Origin: a bacterium
Lineage (GTDB): Bacteria; Pseudomonadota; Gammaproteobacteria; Methylococcales; Methylomonadaceae
DNA: 37,497 nucleotides
Assembly (NCBI GenBank): GCA_030591965.1
Contig: JAUVAA010000009.1
Location: forward strand, 1 to 37,497
Direction of reading: 5' to 3'
In this document: piece after piece, positions 8,550-18,794 of the stretch
Position numbering within the stretch: position 1 is the stretch's first letter
Layout of the letters: every line of letters starts with the position of its first letter
The notes under the pieces: model-generated
What the model was told of the DNA's origin: nothing
What the model saw: the letters and a program-made list of their open reading frames with translations, nothing else
Databases searched by the model: none
Program-made: the position numbers and the translations under genes

Positions 8550-10463
8550 TTAATCCGTCACTGAATTTAAATCCAACAAATTAATATGCGCCTTTTTATC
8601 ACGCCAAATAGCAGTACCAATATTATCCCATTCACCTGATAAATTGCCTTCGCGCAAATTAGACTGCCATTGCACAGGTGAGACTATGTTCTTATGCTTA
8701 ATAATAAACTTGGCATGATTCAGGTCCAGCCCAACTTTAGCACCCCAAAATGCCGTGACCTTCATAATGAATTTACTCAACCTATCTGAGTTTATATTCG
8801 GTGTTACCGCAATATTCGCCCACATGGAATGCACTCTCCCCCAGTTAGGGGCTAGCATACGCCCCTTATCATTGACAAAAGGCAACCACTGCTCCTTGCC
8901 CTGAGCATCGATATAAGTAATTGCAATCAGATCCTCATAGCCCTCGAAATGATCATGTAAATACAGCGCATGCGGGGTAATCCCTAAAAACGTCGTAGAA
9001 AGCATTAAAACAGCATTACTCATCGCGCGCGCTTGATTTGCCAGAGGACTCTCTACCTGAGATAGGTCATAAAAACGATACAAGAAGCCATAATGAACGC
9101 TACTATTCAGCTGCAGTACCGCCAACACGACAAAAATCTTAGCCATACGAAATCTAAATTGCTTAGGTTTTTTCTCTGCATATTGCTCAAAAATCCGAGC
9201 ATATAAATCTACGGGGTAGGCTTTTTTCTCTGCAGAAGGCAAACAAGAGGTATCGCACACGGCACGCTCTCGATTATCCGCGATATGCCGATAACAAACT
9301 TTAGCAAGCTGATACACTCCCGGCAAACGCAAACACCAAGCAAGCACAGCCATATAACGCATTTTTGCAAATACCTGAATGTAAGTATCAACACCGGCAT
9401 AAACATTACCCAGCAAATCGACAGCATACAGATCTGCTAATAATACTTGCTCATCATAGACTTGCAATTCAGGGGCGGAACCTGCCTGCTTTTGTAAATC
9501 CTTAAATACCACGCCCTGAAAAACATCAAAATGATTAATAATCATTGCTGTCCGATTACATAAAGGACAATCGCCATCATAAAAAACGGCTAACTGCGGC
9601 ACCTTATGCACCAATTTATTTGCAATACCTTGCCACCAAGAAAAAGGCACCATCAAAATATAAACAGCAAGCATCCCCAAGCCAAAAGGGTAAATATTAA
9701 AGCTAATGGTTATACCGGCATGCAACCCAGCACCTACCAATAAAAAAAAAGGCCGGAAGTTGCGTCGATAAAACAGAAAGATAAAAGTGAATTGAAATAC
9801 CAAAATCAAATAACCGATACTTTTTTGGATCAGCTCATTATTCAACAACCAAGACAAGTCCAAAGCAGACATATAATAAGGCATTGAAGACGGCAACCAC
9901 GCACCCAAGCCATTACGCCAATGCTCAGCAAACATTTTATGTATTGCCGAATCAAAATAGAGAAAGCCAAGACAAACCAGCACAGGAAACAAGAAACTTA
10001 AAGCGCTGGCCGTTTTTGGCAAACTAGGCTTATCTGTATATTTGAACTGCAATTTATACAACAAATTATCTACCGATACCGCACGCCCAATCGGCATAAA
10101 AATAAGAAAAAAGCCGACACCGATCATAAATAGATCAAAGCCCCCATCAAAATCTCGCTGCATAGGCGTAAAATTGACAAAAATAATCCAAAAAAGGTAA
10201 TTAGCAATAATAGAAAATTGACTACGATAACCAACAATAAGCCAGCCAGCAACCACCGCCCATAGACATAAAAACAAGGGAATCATAGGAAATTCCACAT
10301 CTATATAAGGCACAGGATCAAAAATCAGGTGATTAAAATAAAGCAGGAATAAAATTTCTTGGAAGGCAACTATTCCGTATAGAACGCGAAAGATACCGAC
10401 AATAAAGGCAGGAGCTTGGCGCTGATGATAGCGCGCAAAAGCATGAGACAGGATACTTAGCAT
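8550..10463 (-). CDS. HTTM membrane protein fused to a DCC (DUF393) thiol-redox domain
   Basis: This 637-residue protein has an N-terminal multi-helix membrane region (about residues 15-285) of the HTTM type, distantly related to vitamin K-dependent gamma-carboxylase. A DCC/DUF393 domain follows (about 290-405), opening with VFYDGDCPLCNRTA, whose CPLC (Cys299 and Cys302) is a thioredoxin-like redox pair. A further membrane segment and soluble tail run to the end. In other genomes the HTTM and DCC parts also occur as neighbouring genes or fusions, but their substrate is not known. The gene is transcribed toward the second mini-lipoprotein, 136 bases downstream on the same strand. A role in membrane redox or protein modification is inference. 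Confidence 0.85.
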   Translation of the reverse strand: MLSILSHAFARYHQRQAPAFIVGIFRVLYGIVAFQEILFLLYFNHLIFDPVPYIDVEFPMIPLFLCLWAVVAGWLIVGYRSQFSIIANYLFWIIFVNFTPMQRDFDGGFDLFMIGVGFFLIFMPIGRAVSVDNLLYKLQFKYTDKPSLPKTASALSFLFPVLVCLGFLYFDSAIHKMFAEHWRNGLGAWLPSSMPYYMSALDLSWLLNNELIQKSIGYLILVFQFTFIFLFYRRNFRPFFLLVGAGLHAGITISFNIYPFGLGMLAVYILMVPFSWWQGIANKLVHKVPQLAVFYDGDCPLCNRTAMIINHFDVFQGVVFKDLQKQAGSAPELQVYDEQVLLADLYAVDLLGNVYAGVDTYIQVFAKMRYMAVLAWCLRLPGVYQLAKVCYRHIADNRERAVCDTSCLPSAEKKAYPVDLYARIFEQYAEKKPKQFRFRMAKIFVVLAVLQLNSSVHYGFLYRFYDLSQVESPLANQARAMSNAVLMLSTTFLGITPHALYLHDHFEGYEDLIAITYIDAQGKEQWLPFVNDKGRMLAPNWGRVHSMWANIAVTPNINSDRLSKFIMKVTAFWGAKVGLDLNHAKFIIKHKNIVSPVQWQSNLREGNLSGEWDNIGTAIWRDKKAHINLLDLNSVTD

Positions 10464-10547
10464 TTGAGACTCAATCTATATTACAAAAATACTACAAATT
10501 ATAATGTAATATTGCAAAACAGACTAAATTCACTGAACGTTAGGCAT

Positions 10548-10577
10548 AAAAAAACCCGCAAGTTAAAAACTTACGGG
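10548..10577 (-). terminator. Rho-independent terminator after the 42-residue membrane-protein gene
   Basis: On the minus strand, CCCGTAAGTT (10577-10568) pairs with AACTTGCGGG (10564-10555) with one internal mismatch, followed by seven T residues. It lies about 30 bases after the stop of the gene at 10607-10735 and upstream of the HTTM/DCC gene on the same strand, so the two are probably separate transcripts. Confidence 0.8.
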
Positions 10578-10606
10578 CTTTTGATCAAACGGAGTAAGTG
10601 TATTAC

Positions 10607-10735
10607 TTACTCTTCGTCAGCAGGCTCAGCGAAAACCCATTTTACGAAGAAATAACCTACAGCAATAACAACTGCTGCAACGGCCATGCCCGCAGGCTCT
10701 TTTAACATTTCAGTAACATCTAAGATTGCACCCAT
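10607..10735 (-). CDS. Small single-helix membrane protein (42 aa)
   Basis: This reading frame is too short for ordinary gene calling but is well supported. The start is an ATG with an AGAAGGTAGGA ribosome-binding site just upstream, and a strong terminator follows the stop. The 42-residue product starts MGAILDVTEMLKEPAG, then has one membrane helix (about residues 17-36, MAVAAVVIAVGYFFVKWVF) and an acidic tail ending AEPADEE. With Lys after the helix and acid at the tail, the C-terminus could lie in the cytoplasm. I do not recognise a family. A small subunit or stabiliser of a larger membrane complex is possible, but nothing nearby names the partner. Confidence 0.75.
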   Translation of the reverse strand: MGAILDVTEMLKEPAGMAVAAVVIAVGYFFVKWVFAEPADEE

Positions 10736-10927
10736 GAGTGTCCTACCTTCTTGTGATTTATTATAATTATTACTGCCAAAAAATATGCCAGTAAATGAAC
10801 GTATTATGATACTCGATGATTTATTGAAGTCAAGATTTTATTGACTACACTATCTCTATTTAGCAACCAATTCCCCCTAAAGCATCAAATTTACTTAAAT
10901 ATTGCTGCCATTTAGTTTCAATGTAAA

Positions 10928-10957
10928 TTTCCATAATAAAGATTAGCTGTTTATAAT
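10928..10957 (+). promoter_or_regulatory. Possible sigma-70 promoter of the gene at 11035
   Basis: A perfect TATAAT (10952-10957) is preceded by TTTCCA (10928-10933, four of six bases matching) at 18-base spacing. The transcript would carry a leader of about 70 bases. The rest of 10736-11034 is AT-rich and shows no other feature I can support. Confidence 0.4.
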
Positions 10958-11034
10958 GTTTATTCCTTGATCATTGTGCACCTTGCTTCTTTAAGCGCCG
11001 CACAAAGTAAAACAACAAAAATAAGGGGTCAATA

Positions 11035-11463
11035 ATGTTTGGTGGTTTATTATCTATTCTGATTGCAATTTGGGTCTATAGAACAGCAGTACAAGCGAAA
11101 ACAGGCAAAGTTTTATTTTGGACAGCAGGCGCTGCCATTATGTTCTTTGTCGTACAAATACTCTTTTATAACTTCAATATTATTATTCTTGATACTTTTG
11201 ATGGTAGCGATATTGGCGGTGACTACGATCGCGACTATGCTGATATCGGCGATAGAAAAGATGGCGGTGGCCTTCAAGATGGTTTCTTCGGCTCAGTATT
11301 AGGTATTTTATTTGAACTCTTACCACTAGTTATGGCTTGGTTCAGCGTTGCTTTAGTAAGAACAAAATTGATGCTAAAAGAAAGCATCAATTACGCAAAC
11401 CTAGTTAGCGGCATTAAAGATATGTTCATTGGCATCAAAAACAGTTTCAAAACAACTGACTAA
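11035..11463 (+). CDS. Hypothetical membrane protein with an acidic Gly/Asp-rich loop
   Basis: This 142-residue protein starts at an ATG 7 bases after AAGGGG. It has two hydrophobic segments at about residues 3-18 and 28-50, a very acidic Gly/Asp-rich stretch (about 53-82, containing DIGGDYDRDYADIGDRKDGG), and another hydrophobic segment at about 84-106. The C-terminal tail is soluble and Lys-containing. The Asp-rich loop could bind divalent cations, but that is inference. I do not recognise the family. A bidirectional terminator follows. The convergent DUF2970 gene is on the other side of it. Confidence 0.7.
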   Translation: MFGGLLSILIAIWVYRTAVQAKTGKVLFWTAGAAIMFFVVQILFYNFNIIILDTFDGSDIGGDYDRDYADIGDRKDGGGLQDGFFGSVLGILFELLPLVMAWFSVALVRTKLMLKESINYANLVSGIKDMFIGIKNSFKTTD

Positions 11464-11487
11464 TCCAATACAAAACTCATATCACTC

Positions 11488-11519
11488 AAAAGCCTAGGTA
11501 TATCTACCTAGGCTTTTTT
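11488..11519. terminator. Bidirectional rho-independent terminator
   Basis: AGCCTAGGTA (11491-11500), loop TATC and TACCTAGGCT (11505-11514) form a perfect 10-bp stem. T residues follow it on the plus strand, and an A tract precedes it that serves as the T tract on the minus strand. It lies between two convergent genes (stops at 11463 and 11529) and can end both transcripts. Confidence 0.9.
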
Positions 11520-11528
11520 GCTTTCAGG

Positions 11529-11714
11529 CTAAACAATAAACGATATAATAGTGACCAACGTGACAATGAATAGTACAGTTGCAATGGCCCCGACAATCAA
11601 ATAACTAGATAAAGAGCCCCCTTCAAAGTCTCTTTGCCTGTTTGCTTTACTTTGCACACCAATTGCTGCTGCAAGTACGCTTTGAATAACCTGTTTAAGT
11701 GACGGCTTAGACAT
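11529..11714 (-). CDS. DUF2970 family small membrane protein
   Basis: This 61-residue protein has the DUF2970 layout. An amphipathic N-terminal helix with VIQSVLAAAIGVQSKANRQRDF (family-typical AAAIGVQS, residues 15-22) is followed by one C-terminal membrane helix (about residues 38-60). The family is common in gammaproteobacteria, and its function is unknown. A ribosome-binding site (GAGGAG) lies upstream. It is convergent with the gene at 11035 and shares its terminator. Confidence 0.85.
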   Translation of the reverse strand: MSKPSLKQVIQSVLAAAIGVQSKANRQRDFEGGSLSSYLIVGAIATVLFIVTLVTIISFIV

Positions 11715-11821
11715 GCTTAACTCCTCAATAATATTAGAAAATCATTATATACATTGTAAGCAAGTAAACCACTTTTCGCTTTGTATAGCAATCCCGATAG
11801 AAACGATCTTAAGTGCCTCCT

Positions 11822-14800
11822 ATGAATAAAAAAGAATTTTTAATCCAGCAACTTTCGCAACGCATTCTGTTTTTAGATGGCGCTACGGGTACGATGATCC
11901 AAAGCTACCATTTAGAGGAAAAGGATTACCGAGGCGACCGATTTAGCGACTGGGATTCTGATTTAAAAGGCAATAATGACTTATTATCGTTAACTCAGCC
12001 CGATATTATTAAAGCTATTCATAAAGCCTATTTAGATGCGGGTGCCGATATTATCGAAACCAACACCTTTAACGCCACCACGATTGCCATGGCTGATTAC
12101 AATATGGAATCATTGGCCTATGAAATTAATTTCGAATCAGCAAAACTTGCCAAACAAGTCGCCGAAGAAGCGACCTTACAATCACCAGACAAACCACGCT
12201 TTGTGGCAGGAACATTAGGCCCAACCAACAGAACCGCATCGATGTCGCCCGATGTGAACGCGCCGGCATTCCGTAATATCAGCTTTGATGACTTAGTTGA
12301 AGCTTATAGTGAAGCGGTACGCGGTTTAGTGGATGGTGGTACTGATATATTACTAATTGAAACAGTCTTTGATACGCTCAATGCTAAAGCCGCTATTTTT
12401 GCTATCGATCAGTATTTTGAACAGCATAATATCGAATTACCAGTAATGATTTCTGGCACGATTACCGATGCCTCAGGACGTACTTTATCGGGTCAAACTG
12501 CGCTCGCTTTCTGGAATTCACTTAGTCATATTAATCCTATTTCTATTGGTTTCAACTGCGCACTCGGCGCCCAAGAAATGCGCCAATACGTGGAAGAATT
12601 ATCGAACCATGTAGATACTTATATTTCTGCTCACCCAAATGCAGGGCTGCCTAATGAGTTTGGTGAATACGACGAAACGCCTGAAGAAATGGCGGCAGAA
12701 ATTGCCGACTGGGCGAAAAGTGGTTATCTAAATATTATTGGCGGCTGTTGCGGCACCTCTCCGGAATATATTAAAGCGATTGTCGACGCCGTCAGCCCTT
12801 ACCCACCGAGAAAAATACCTGAAATAGAAGTCCGCTGCCAATTAGCCGGGTTGGAACCTTTTTCTATCGGTGCTGACTCTTTATTTGTTAATGTCGGTGA
12901 ACGCACTAATGTCACAGGGTCTGCACGATTCAAACGTTTAATTGTCGAAGAAGACTACGATACTGCTTTAGACGTTGCTCGCGAACAAGTGATCAATGGC
13001 GCACAAATTATCGACATCAACATGGATGAAGGCATGTTGGAATCAAAAGAAGCGATGGTACATTTCCTTAATTTGATCGCCTCCGAGCCTGATATATCTA
13101 AAGTCCCGATCATGATCGATTCATCGAAATGGGATATTATCGAAGCCGGCCTAAAGTGCATACAAGGCAAAGGCATCGTTAACTCCATTTCCATGAAAGA
13201 AGGCGAAGCCGCTTTTATTAAGCATGCGCAACTGGTACGTCGTTATGGTGCTGCGGTGATTGTTATGGCTTTTGATGAAGAAGGCCAAGCTGACACTTAC
13301 GATAAAAAAGTCGCTATTTGCCAGCGCGCTTACAAAATTTTAGTCGAACAGCTTGGTTTCCCGCCGCAAGATATTATTTTCGATCCTAATATTTTTGCCA
13401 TTGCTACCGGCATCGACGAACACAACAATTACGGTGTCGACTTTATCGAAGCGACCCGAGAAATAAAACGCACTTGCCCGCACGCCATGATTTCCGGCGG
13501 TGTATCCAATGTTTCTTTCTCTTTTAGAGGTAACAACCTAGTACGCGAAGCGATTCATGCCGTATTTCTTTATCATGCTGTGCAAGCCGGTATGGATATG
13601 GGGATTGTGAATGCTGGGCAATTGGCAATTTACGCCGATGTCCCTGATGAACTACGTAATGCTGTAGAAGATGTGGTTTTAAATCGTATTGATGATGGCA
13701 CAGACAAATTACTAGAAATTGCCGAAAAATATCGTGGCGATGCAGTCGTTAATTCTAAAACAGATTTAGAATGGCGTAACTTACCTGTAAACAAGCGCCT
13801 AGAACATGCCCTAGTTAAAGGCATTACCGACTTTATCGACGAAGATACTGAAGAAGCACGACTACAAGCCGAGAAAACCCTGCATGTTATTGAAGGGCCG
13901 TTAATGGACGGCATGAATGTCGTAGGCGATTTATTTGGCGCAGGCAAAATGTTTTTACCGCAAGTAGTGAAATCCGCGCGAGTCATGAAAAAATCTGTCG
14001 CCTATTTGATGCCGTTTATGGAAGCCGAAAAAGCAGGCAAAATACAAACTAACGGCACGATTTTAATGGCTACCGTTAAAGGTGATGTGCATGATATTGG
14101 TAAAAATATCGTCGGCGTGGTTTTACAGTGTAATAACTATGAAATCATTGACATGGGAGTAATGGTACCAACGGCGCAAATCTTACAGGTCGCCAAGGAG
14201 AAAAAAGTCGATATTATCGGTCTGAGTGGATTAATTACCCCTTCCTTAGAAGAAATGGTCCATGTTGCCAAAGAAATGCAAAGGCAAAACTTCACGATTC
14301 CCTTAATGATTGGCGGAGCAACCACTTCACGCGCACATACCGCCGTTAAAATTGAAGAAAATTATTCAGGCATGACCGTTTATGTGCCTGATGCTTCAAG
14401 AGCTGTGGGTGTTGCTGGGAATTTACTCAGCCCTGAAAAGAAAGCAGCCTTTGGTGCAGAACTGCGCGCAGAATATGCCGAAGTGCGTGAACGCCACAAA
14501 GGACGTAAAGCTAAAACTAAACAGCACAACTTAGAGTCGGCCCGTGCTAATAAATTTGCTTGGAAAAATCATACTCCTGTGCCACCGAAAAAATTAGGCA
14601 TAGAAGTGATTGACCGCTTCCCATTAGAAACGCTCGTTTGGTATATAGATTGGACACCGTTCTTTCAAACTTGGGAATTAGCCGGTAAATACCCAGCCAT
14701 TCTTGATGATGAATTGGTCGGAAAACATGCTCGGGATTTATTTGAAGATGCTCAAGTGATGCTGAAAAAAATAATTTCCGAGCGTTGGTTAGAAGCCAGA

Positions 14801-15487
14801 GCTGTCATTGGCTTTTTTCCAGCTAATAGCGACGGCGATGATATTATTTTATATACCGATGAATCACGCACTGAGCGCCTAGAAATACTACATCATCTAC
14901 GCCAGCAAAATATCAAAGCACCAGGGCGACCCAATTATTGCTTATCGGATTTTGTAGCTCCTAAAGACAGTGCACAAAAAGATTATATCGGAGGCTTTGC
15001 GGTCACAGCAGGTATTGGTATCGAAAAGAAATTAGCCGAGTTTGAAAAAGATCATGATGACTATAATAGCATTATGCTCAAAGCTTTAGCTGACCGATTA
15101 GCCGAAGCCTTTGCTGAATATATGCACCGTGATGTACGCAAAAATCACTGGGGCTATATTGGCGATGAAGAGCTAAACAATGAAGAGCTAATTAAAGAAA
15201 ATTATAAAGGCATTCGTCCTGCGCCAGGCTATCCAGCCTGCCCTGATCATACTGAAAAAGCAAAGTTATTTACTTTACTAGATGTACAAGCTAACACGAC
15301 AATTGAATTAACCGATAGTTTTGCCATGTATCCAACCGCAGCAGTTAGTGGCTGGTATTTCGCGCATCCTGAAGCACAATATTTTAACGTTGGTAAAATA
15401 ACGACCGAACAGTTGGAAGACTATGCAAAACGTAAAGGCCTCTCTGTAGAAGAAGCTGAGCGCTGGTTAGTTAGTCATTTACAATAA
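11822..15487 (+). CDS. metH: Cobalamin-dependent methionine synthase MetH
   Basis: This is a 1221-residue enzyme if translation starts at the ATG at 11822, which best matches E. coli MetH (1227). A GTG at 11813 would add three residues, and neither has a strong ribosome-binding site. It moves a methyl group from 5-methyl-THF through cobalamin to homocysteine. All four modules are present: a homocysteine domain with zinc ligands Cys246, Cys309 and Cys310; a pterin-binding domain (about 340-640); a cobalamin-binding domain with [11 protein letters not shown], where His757 is the cobalt ligand; and a C-terminal SAM-binding reactivation domain (about 890 to the end). It is intact. I see no cobalamin riboswitch in the 100-base upstream gap. 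The cbtA/cbtB genes elsewhere in the window fit its need for cobalt. Confidence 0.98.
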   Translation: MNKKEFLIQQLSQRILFLDGATGTMIQSYHLEEKDYRGDRFSDWDSDLKGNNDLLSLTQPDIIKAIHKAYLDAGADIIETNTFNATTIAMADYNMESLAYEINFESAKLAKQVAEEATLQSPDKPRFVAGTLGPTNRTASMSPDVNAPAFRNISFDDLVEAYSEAVRGLVDGGTDILLIETVFDTLNAKAAIFAIDQYFEQHNIELPVMISGTITDASGRTLSGQTALAFWNSLSHINPISIGFNCALGAQEMRQYVEELSNHVDTYISAHPNAGLPNEFGEYDETPEEMAAEIADWAKSGYLNIIGGCCGTSPEYIKAIVDAVSPYPPRKIPEIEVRCQLAGLEPFSIGADSLFVNVGERTNVTGSARFKRLIVEEDYDTALDVAREQVINGAQIIDINMDEGMLESKEAMVHFLNLIASEPDISKVPIMIDSSKWDIIEAGLKCIQGKGIVNSISMKEGEAAFIKHAQLVRRYGAAVIVMAFDEEGQADTYDKKVAICQRAYKILVEQLGFPPQDIIFDPNIFAIATGIDEHNNYGVDFIEATREIKRTCPHAMISGGVSNVSFSFRGNNLVREAIHAVFLYHAVQAGMDMGIVNAGQLAIYADVPDELRNAVEDVVLNRIDDGTDKLLEIAEKYRGDAVVNSKTDLEWRNLPVNKRLEHALVKGITDFIDEDTEEARLQAEKTLHVIEGPLMDGMNVVGDLFGAGKMFLPQVVKSARVMKKSVAYLMPFMEAEKAGKIQTNGTILMATVKGDVHDIGKNIVGVVLQCNNYEIIDMGVMVPTAQILQVAKEKKVDIIGLSGLITPSLEEMVHVAKEMQRQNFTIPLMIGGATTSRAHTAVKIEENYSGMTVYVPDASRAVGVAGNLLSPEKKAAFGAELRAEYAEVRERHKGRKAKTKQHNLESARANKFAWKNHTPVPPKKLGIEVIDRFPLETLVWYIDWTPFFQTWELAGKYPAILDDELVGKHARDLFEDAQVMLKKIISERWLEARAVIGFFPANSDGDDIILYTDESRTERLEILHHLRQQNIKAPGRPNYCLSDFVAPKDSAQKDYIGGFAVTAGIGIEKKLAEFEKDHDDYNSIMLKALADRLAEAFAEYMHRDVRKNHWGYIGDEELNNEELIKENYKGIRPAPGYPACPDHTEKAKLFTLLDVQANTTIELTDSFAMYPTAAVSGWYFAHPEAQYFNVGKITTEQLEDYAKRKGLSVEEAERWLVSHLQ

Positions 15488-15505
15488 AGAACCAGGGCAA
15501 TACTT

Positions 15506-16072
15506 ATGACAGTCAAACAGTTGCGTTCCATTTATCAGCTAAAAATAGAATTACAAGGCGCTAAGCCCCCCATTTGGCGACGACTATTAGTGCCTAGTGA
15601 CATCAAATTAGATGTGTTGCACCTAGCCATCCAGATTTCAATGGGCTGGACAGGCTCTCATTTACATCAATTTATAACAAAAGATCAGGAAATCTATGGC
15701 GTCAAAGATGATGGCATGGAGTTTGATATAAAAAATGAAAGCAAGTTCCGCTTATCTCAATTGCTCACAGTCGAAAAAGATAATTTAATTTATGAATATG
15801 ACTTTGGCGATAGCTGGACGCATAAAGTCATTCTGGAAAAAGTACTACCTTTTGATATAGAAAAGAAGCTGCCTTACTGTGTCACAGGCAAACGCGCTTG
15901 CCCACCAGAAGATTGTGGTGGTATCTGGGGTTATAAAGATTTATTAGCGATATTAGAAAACCCAGAACATGAAGGTTATGAAGATATGCGCGATTGGTTA
16001 GAAGGGGATTTTGACCCTAGCTATTTAAATCGCAGAGAAATAAATCAGCTATTGATTGAATATTGTCGTTAA
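15506..16072 (+). CDS. Plasmid pRiA4b ORF-3-like protein
   Basis: This 188-residue protein starts 18 bases after metH and may be co-transcribed. The sequence fits the pRiA4b ORF-3 family: YQLKIELQGAKPPIWRRLLVP near the start, MGWTGSHLHQF (about 47-57), YEYDFGDSWTH (about 97-107), then a Cys/Pro/Asp cluster (about 122-140, ACPPEDCGGIWGY), and YEDMRDWLEGDFDP near the end. The conserved His, Asp and Cys residues suggest metal or nucleic-acid binding. The molecular function is not established. The family is often found near mobile DNA, but nothing here marks this copy as recently acquired. Confidence 0.9.
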   Translation: MTVKQLRSIYQLKIELQGAKPPIWRRLLVPSDIKLDVLHLAIQISMGWTGSHLHQFITKDQEIYGVKDDGMEFDIKNESKFRLSQLLTVEKDNLIYEYDFGDSWTHKVILEKVLPFDIEKKLPYCVTGKRACPPEDCGGIWGYKDLLAILENPEHEGYEDMRDWLEGDFDPSYLNRREINQLLIEYCR

Positions 16073-16243
16073 TCATCAATCGAGTATCACGAACACTGCT
16101 TTGTTGATCTGACTGACTTATCTAGCGCAACATCGATAAGTCAGCCCAACAATAAGCCACACTTCTTGTCAAATGATGCCTTTATTTCTGCGCAAGAAAA
16201 ATCTGTTCCAACACAAAAGACTTATCACTCAAGCAAATCGCCA

Positions 16244-16819
16244 ATGAAGCATTACCTCATTCTGCTAGTCAGCACCATTCTGGTAAATAACTTTGTACTG
16301 GTTAAATTCCTCGGTTTATGCCCATTTTTGGGCGTCTCACGTAGGCTAGAATCTGCGATCAGCATGGGACTAGCAACAACATTTGTGCTTACCCTCGCAT
16401 CAGTCAGCAGCTATTTACTCTATCAATATTTGCTCATTCCTTTAGAGCTTGAGTATTTACGCACTATTAGCTTTATTGTCGTTATTGCCTGTGTCGTACA
16501 ATTCACCGAAATAATATTACATAAAATCAGCCCTACTCTACATCGTTTACTCGGTCTTTATTTGCCTTTAATAACGACCAATTGCGCGGTTTTAGGTGTT
16601 GCTCTATTGAATATCCAAGCACGGCATAGCTTTTTGGAATCCGTTATTTTTGGTGTTGGCACAGCACTAGGCTTTACCTTAGTTTTAATTCTTTTTGCCG
16701 CGCTACGCGAACGTATTGATGTTGCCGATGTACCTAAGCCATTTCAAGGCGCGGCGATAGGTTTAGTCACTGCGGGACTAATGTCCATGGCCTTTATGGG
16801 TTTTACTGGACTCGCTTAA
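16244..16819 (+). CDS. rnfA: Rnf complex subunit RnfA (RsxA)
   Basis: This 191-residue six-helix inner-membrane subunit is close to the usual 193 residues. I placed the start at [10 protein letters not shown] (ATG 16244). The frame extends upstream to a TTG at 16166, but the extra 26 residues have no counterpart in the family. The segment [19 protein letters not shown] near the start is diagnostic, as is [16 protein letters not shown] in the middle; the Cys in each is a predicted ligand of the membrane [2Fe-2S] cluster shared with RnfE. Rnf links ferredoxin and NAD(H) to ion movement, and in E. coli the same complex reduces SoxR. It leads an rnfABCDGE-nth cluster. Confidence 0.96.
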   Translation: MKHYLILLVSTILVNNFVLVKFLGLCPFLGVSRRLESAISMGLATTFVLTLASVSSYLLYQYLLIPLELEYLRTISFIVVIACVVQFTEIILHKISPTLHRLLGLYLPLITTNCAVLGVALLNIQARHSFLESVIFGVGTALGFTLVLILFAALRERIDVADVPKPFQGAAIGLVTAGLMSMAFMGFTGLA

Positions 16820-17340
16820 TGTTATTACTGTGTCTGGTCTTTGTTTTACTTGGCCTAGTCTTAGGCTATGCAGCACAACATTTAAAGGTCCAAGGCGATC
16901 CCATTGTTGAACAACTTGATGCCTTATTACCGCAAACGCAATGCGGCCAATGCAAATACCCTGGCTGCAAACCTTATGCACAGGCCATCGCTCAAGGTAA
17001 GGCAGAGATTAATCAATGCCCCCCAGGCGGCGAACAAACCATTAATGCTTTAGCTGACTTACTCGGCATAGAAGCCAAACCACTCAACGCTGAATTTGGT
17101 GCCGTTAAAGCACCCGCCGTTGCCTTTATTGTCGAACAAGATTGTATCGGCTGTGTAAAATGTATTCCTCCTTGCCCGGTCGATGCTATTTTAGGTGCTT
17201 CTAAACAAATGCATACCGTGATTGCTTCTGAATGCACGGGCTGTGAACTCTGCATAGCACCCTGCCCCGTAGATTGCATCATCATGATTCCCATAGAAAA
17301 CAATCCTAGCCAGTGGCAATGGTCAGCTACACATGACTAA
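16819..17340 (+). CDS. rnfB: Rnf complex iron-sulfur subunit RnfB (RsxB)
   Basis: This 173-residue protein has one N-terminal membrane anchor (about residues 2-20). An [4Fe-4S] site follows with Cys42, Cys45, Cys50 and Cys67 (CGQCKYPGC then C), and then a bacterial ferredoxin fold with [14 protein letters not shown] and [14 protein letters not shown]. It is the likely entry point for electrons from ferredoxin. The start overlaps the rnfA stop by one base (TAATG), and the end overlaps rnfC by eight bases, indicating translational coupling. Confidence 0.97.
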   Translation: MLLLCLVFVLLGLVLGYAAQHLKVQGDPIVEQLDALLPQTQCGQCKYPGCKPYAQAIAQGKAEINQCPPGGEQTINALADLLGIEAKPLNAEFGAVKAPAVAFIVEQDCIGCVKCIPPCPVDAILGASKQMHTVIASECTGCELCIAPCPVDCIIMIPIENNPSQWQWSATHD

Positions 17341-18793
17341 GCTAGCGCATTTTCATGGCGGCTTAGCTATTGCAGCTAACAAATGTGCCAGCCCAATCAT
17401 AGACAGCAACTTACCCGACGAGCTGATTTACCCCTTGTTGCAACGCGCCAATAACTACACCCTGCCAATAGTTAAACTTGGCGAACGGGTGCTTAAAGGG
17501 CAAATCATCGCCTCGGCAAACTCGCCATTTACTGCGCCGATTCATGCTGCCAGCTCAGGTATTGTTAAAGCCATAGAGCCGCGCATTATTGCTCACCCGT
17601 CAAATCTGACCGATGATTGCATTATTATTGAGACTGATGGTTTAGATGCAGCAATCGCATTTCAACCCTGCCCAGATTATCAAAAAGAAACACCCGCAGA
17701 TTTACGCGCCAAAATTCACCAAGCCGGTATCGTTGGCTTGGGCGGAGCTGCATTCCCTACCGCGACAAAATTAACCACCGAACAAGACATACATACGCTG
17801 ATTATTAATGCTGCGGAATGCGAACCTTATATCAGCTGCGATGCCAGCTTAATACAGCAACAAGCTAAAGAAATAGTGCAAGGTGCATTGATTCTGCAAT
17901 TTATTCTACAAGCGAAACACTGCATTATTGCAGTAGAAGAAAATATGCCAAAGGCAAAACAGGCATTGCAGCAAACAATCAACACTTACTTAATACAATT
18001 GATTACAGTTCCCGCCATTTACCCTACCGGCGGTGAAAAACAGCTGATTCAGGTATTAACTGGCACTAAAATCCCCGCAAAATCCCTGCCCGCTGAACAC
18101 GGTTTTATTTGCCAAAATATTGGTACAGCTTATGCCGTTTATCAAGCTATTATTCAAGGCTTACCGCTGACTGAACGAATTATCACCGTCACTGGCAAAG
18201 GCATAAAACAGCCACAAAATATTCGCACACGCATCGGCACGTCGACTAAACATTTAATTGCCCAATCTGGCGGTTATAATCAAGAGGTACAACGCCTAAT
18301 TATGGGCGGTTCAATGATGGGCATCGCCTTAAGCTCAGATGAAATAGCAGTCACTAAAGCCACTAATTGCATTTTAGCCATGACCAGCGACCAACTAGAA
18401 AGCAAGTCAGCTGAAATGCCTTGCATCCGTTGCGGAGATTGCGCTACTGTCTGCCCTGCGGAATTGCTGCCACAACAACTCTATTGGTATGGCCGCTCAG
18501 GGCAATTAGAGCAATGCCAAGATTATCAATTATTTTCCTGCATAGAATGCGGCTGCTGTGATGTCGTCTGCCCTAGCCATATTCCTTTAGTGCAACAATT
18601 TCGCGCGGCAAAAGGTGCAATCATTATTAAAGAAAAGCAGGCCGAACAAGCCAACTTAGCTAAAATACGCTTTCAGAATCAACAACAACGTCGTGCCAAA
18701 GAAGAACAAGAGCAATTAGCCAAGGCTGAAAAACGCAAAGCGACCATCGAAAGAATGAAAGCCGCGAGTTTAGCCAAAAAGAAGTCATTATAA
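17333..18793 (+). CDS. rnfC: Rnf complex NADH-binding subunit RnfC (RsxC)
   Basis: This 486-residue peripheral subunit binds NAD(H) and FMN. The nucleotide-binding motif is [16 protein letters not shown] (about 132-147), and two [4Fe-4S] motifs follow: [12 protein letters not shown] (about 364-375) and [12 protein letters not shown] (about 403-414). The C-terminus (about 430-486) is a Lys/Glu/Ala/Gln-rich helix, much shorter than the long Ala-rich tail of E. coli RsxC (740 residues). Compact forms like this are common outside enterobacteria. It overlaps rnfB by eight bases and precedes rnfD by one base. Confidence 0.97.
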   Translation: MTKLAHFHGGLAIAANKCASPIIDSNLPDELIYPLLQRANNYTLPIVKLGERVLKGQIIASANSPFTAPIHAASSGIVKAIEPRIIAHPSNLTDDCIIIETDGLDAAIAFQPCPDYQKETPADLRAKIHQAGIVGLGGAAFPTATKLTTEQDIHTLIINAAECEPYISCDASLIQQQAKEIVQGALILQFILQAKHCIIAVEENMPKAKQALQQTINTYLIQLITVPAIYPTGGEKQLIQVLTGTKIPAKSLPAEHGFICQNIGTAYAVYQAIIQGLPLTERIITVTGKGIKQPQNIRTRIGTSTKHLIAQSGGYNQEVQRLIMGGSMMGIALSSDEIAVTKATNCILAMTSDQLESKSAEMPCIRCGDCATVCPAELLPQQLYWYGRSGQLEQCQDYQLFSCIECGCCDVVCPSHIPLVQQFRAAKGAIIIKEKQAEQANLAKIRFQNQQQRRAKEEQEQLAKAEKRKATIERMKAASLAKKKSL

Positions 18794-18794
18794 T

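Noticed and set aside
10464-10655. A 63-codon plus-strand frame
   Set aside because: It crosses the terminator and the 3' end of the minus-strand 42-residue gene and has no ribosome-binding site; it is a shadow frame.
11715-11821. Possible SAM or cobalamin riboswitch upstream of metH
   Set aside because: The gap is only about 100 bases and shows no riboswitch core.
16166-16243. N-terminal extension of RnfA from a TTG start
   Set aside because: The 26 extra residues have no membrane helix and no counterpart in the RnfA family; the ATG at 16244 gives the normal length.
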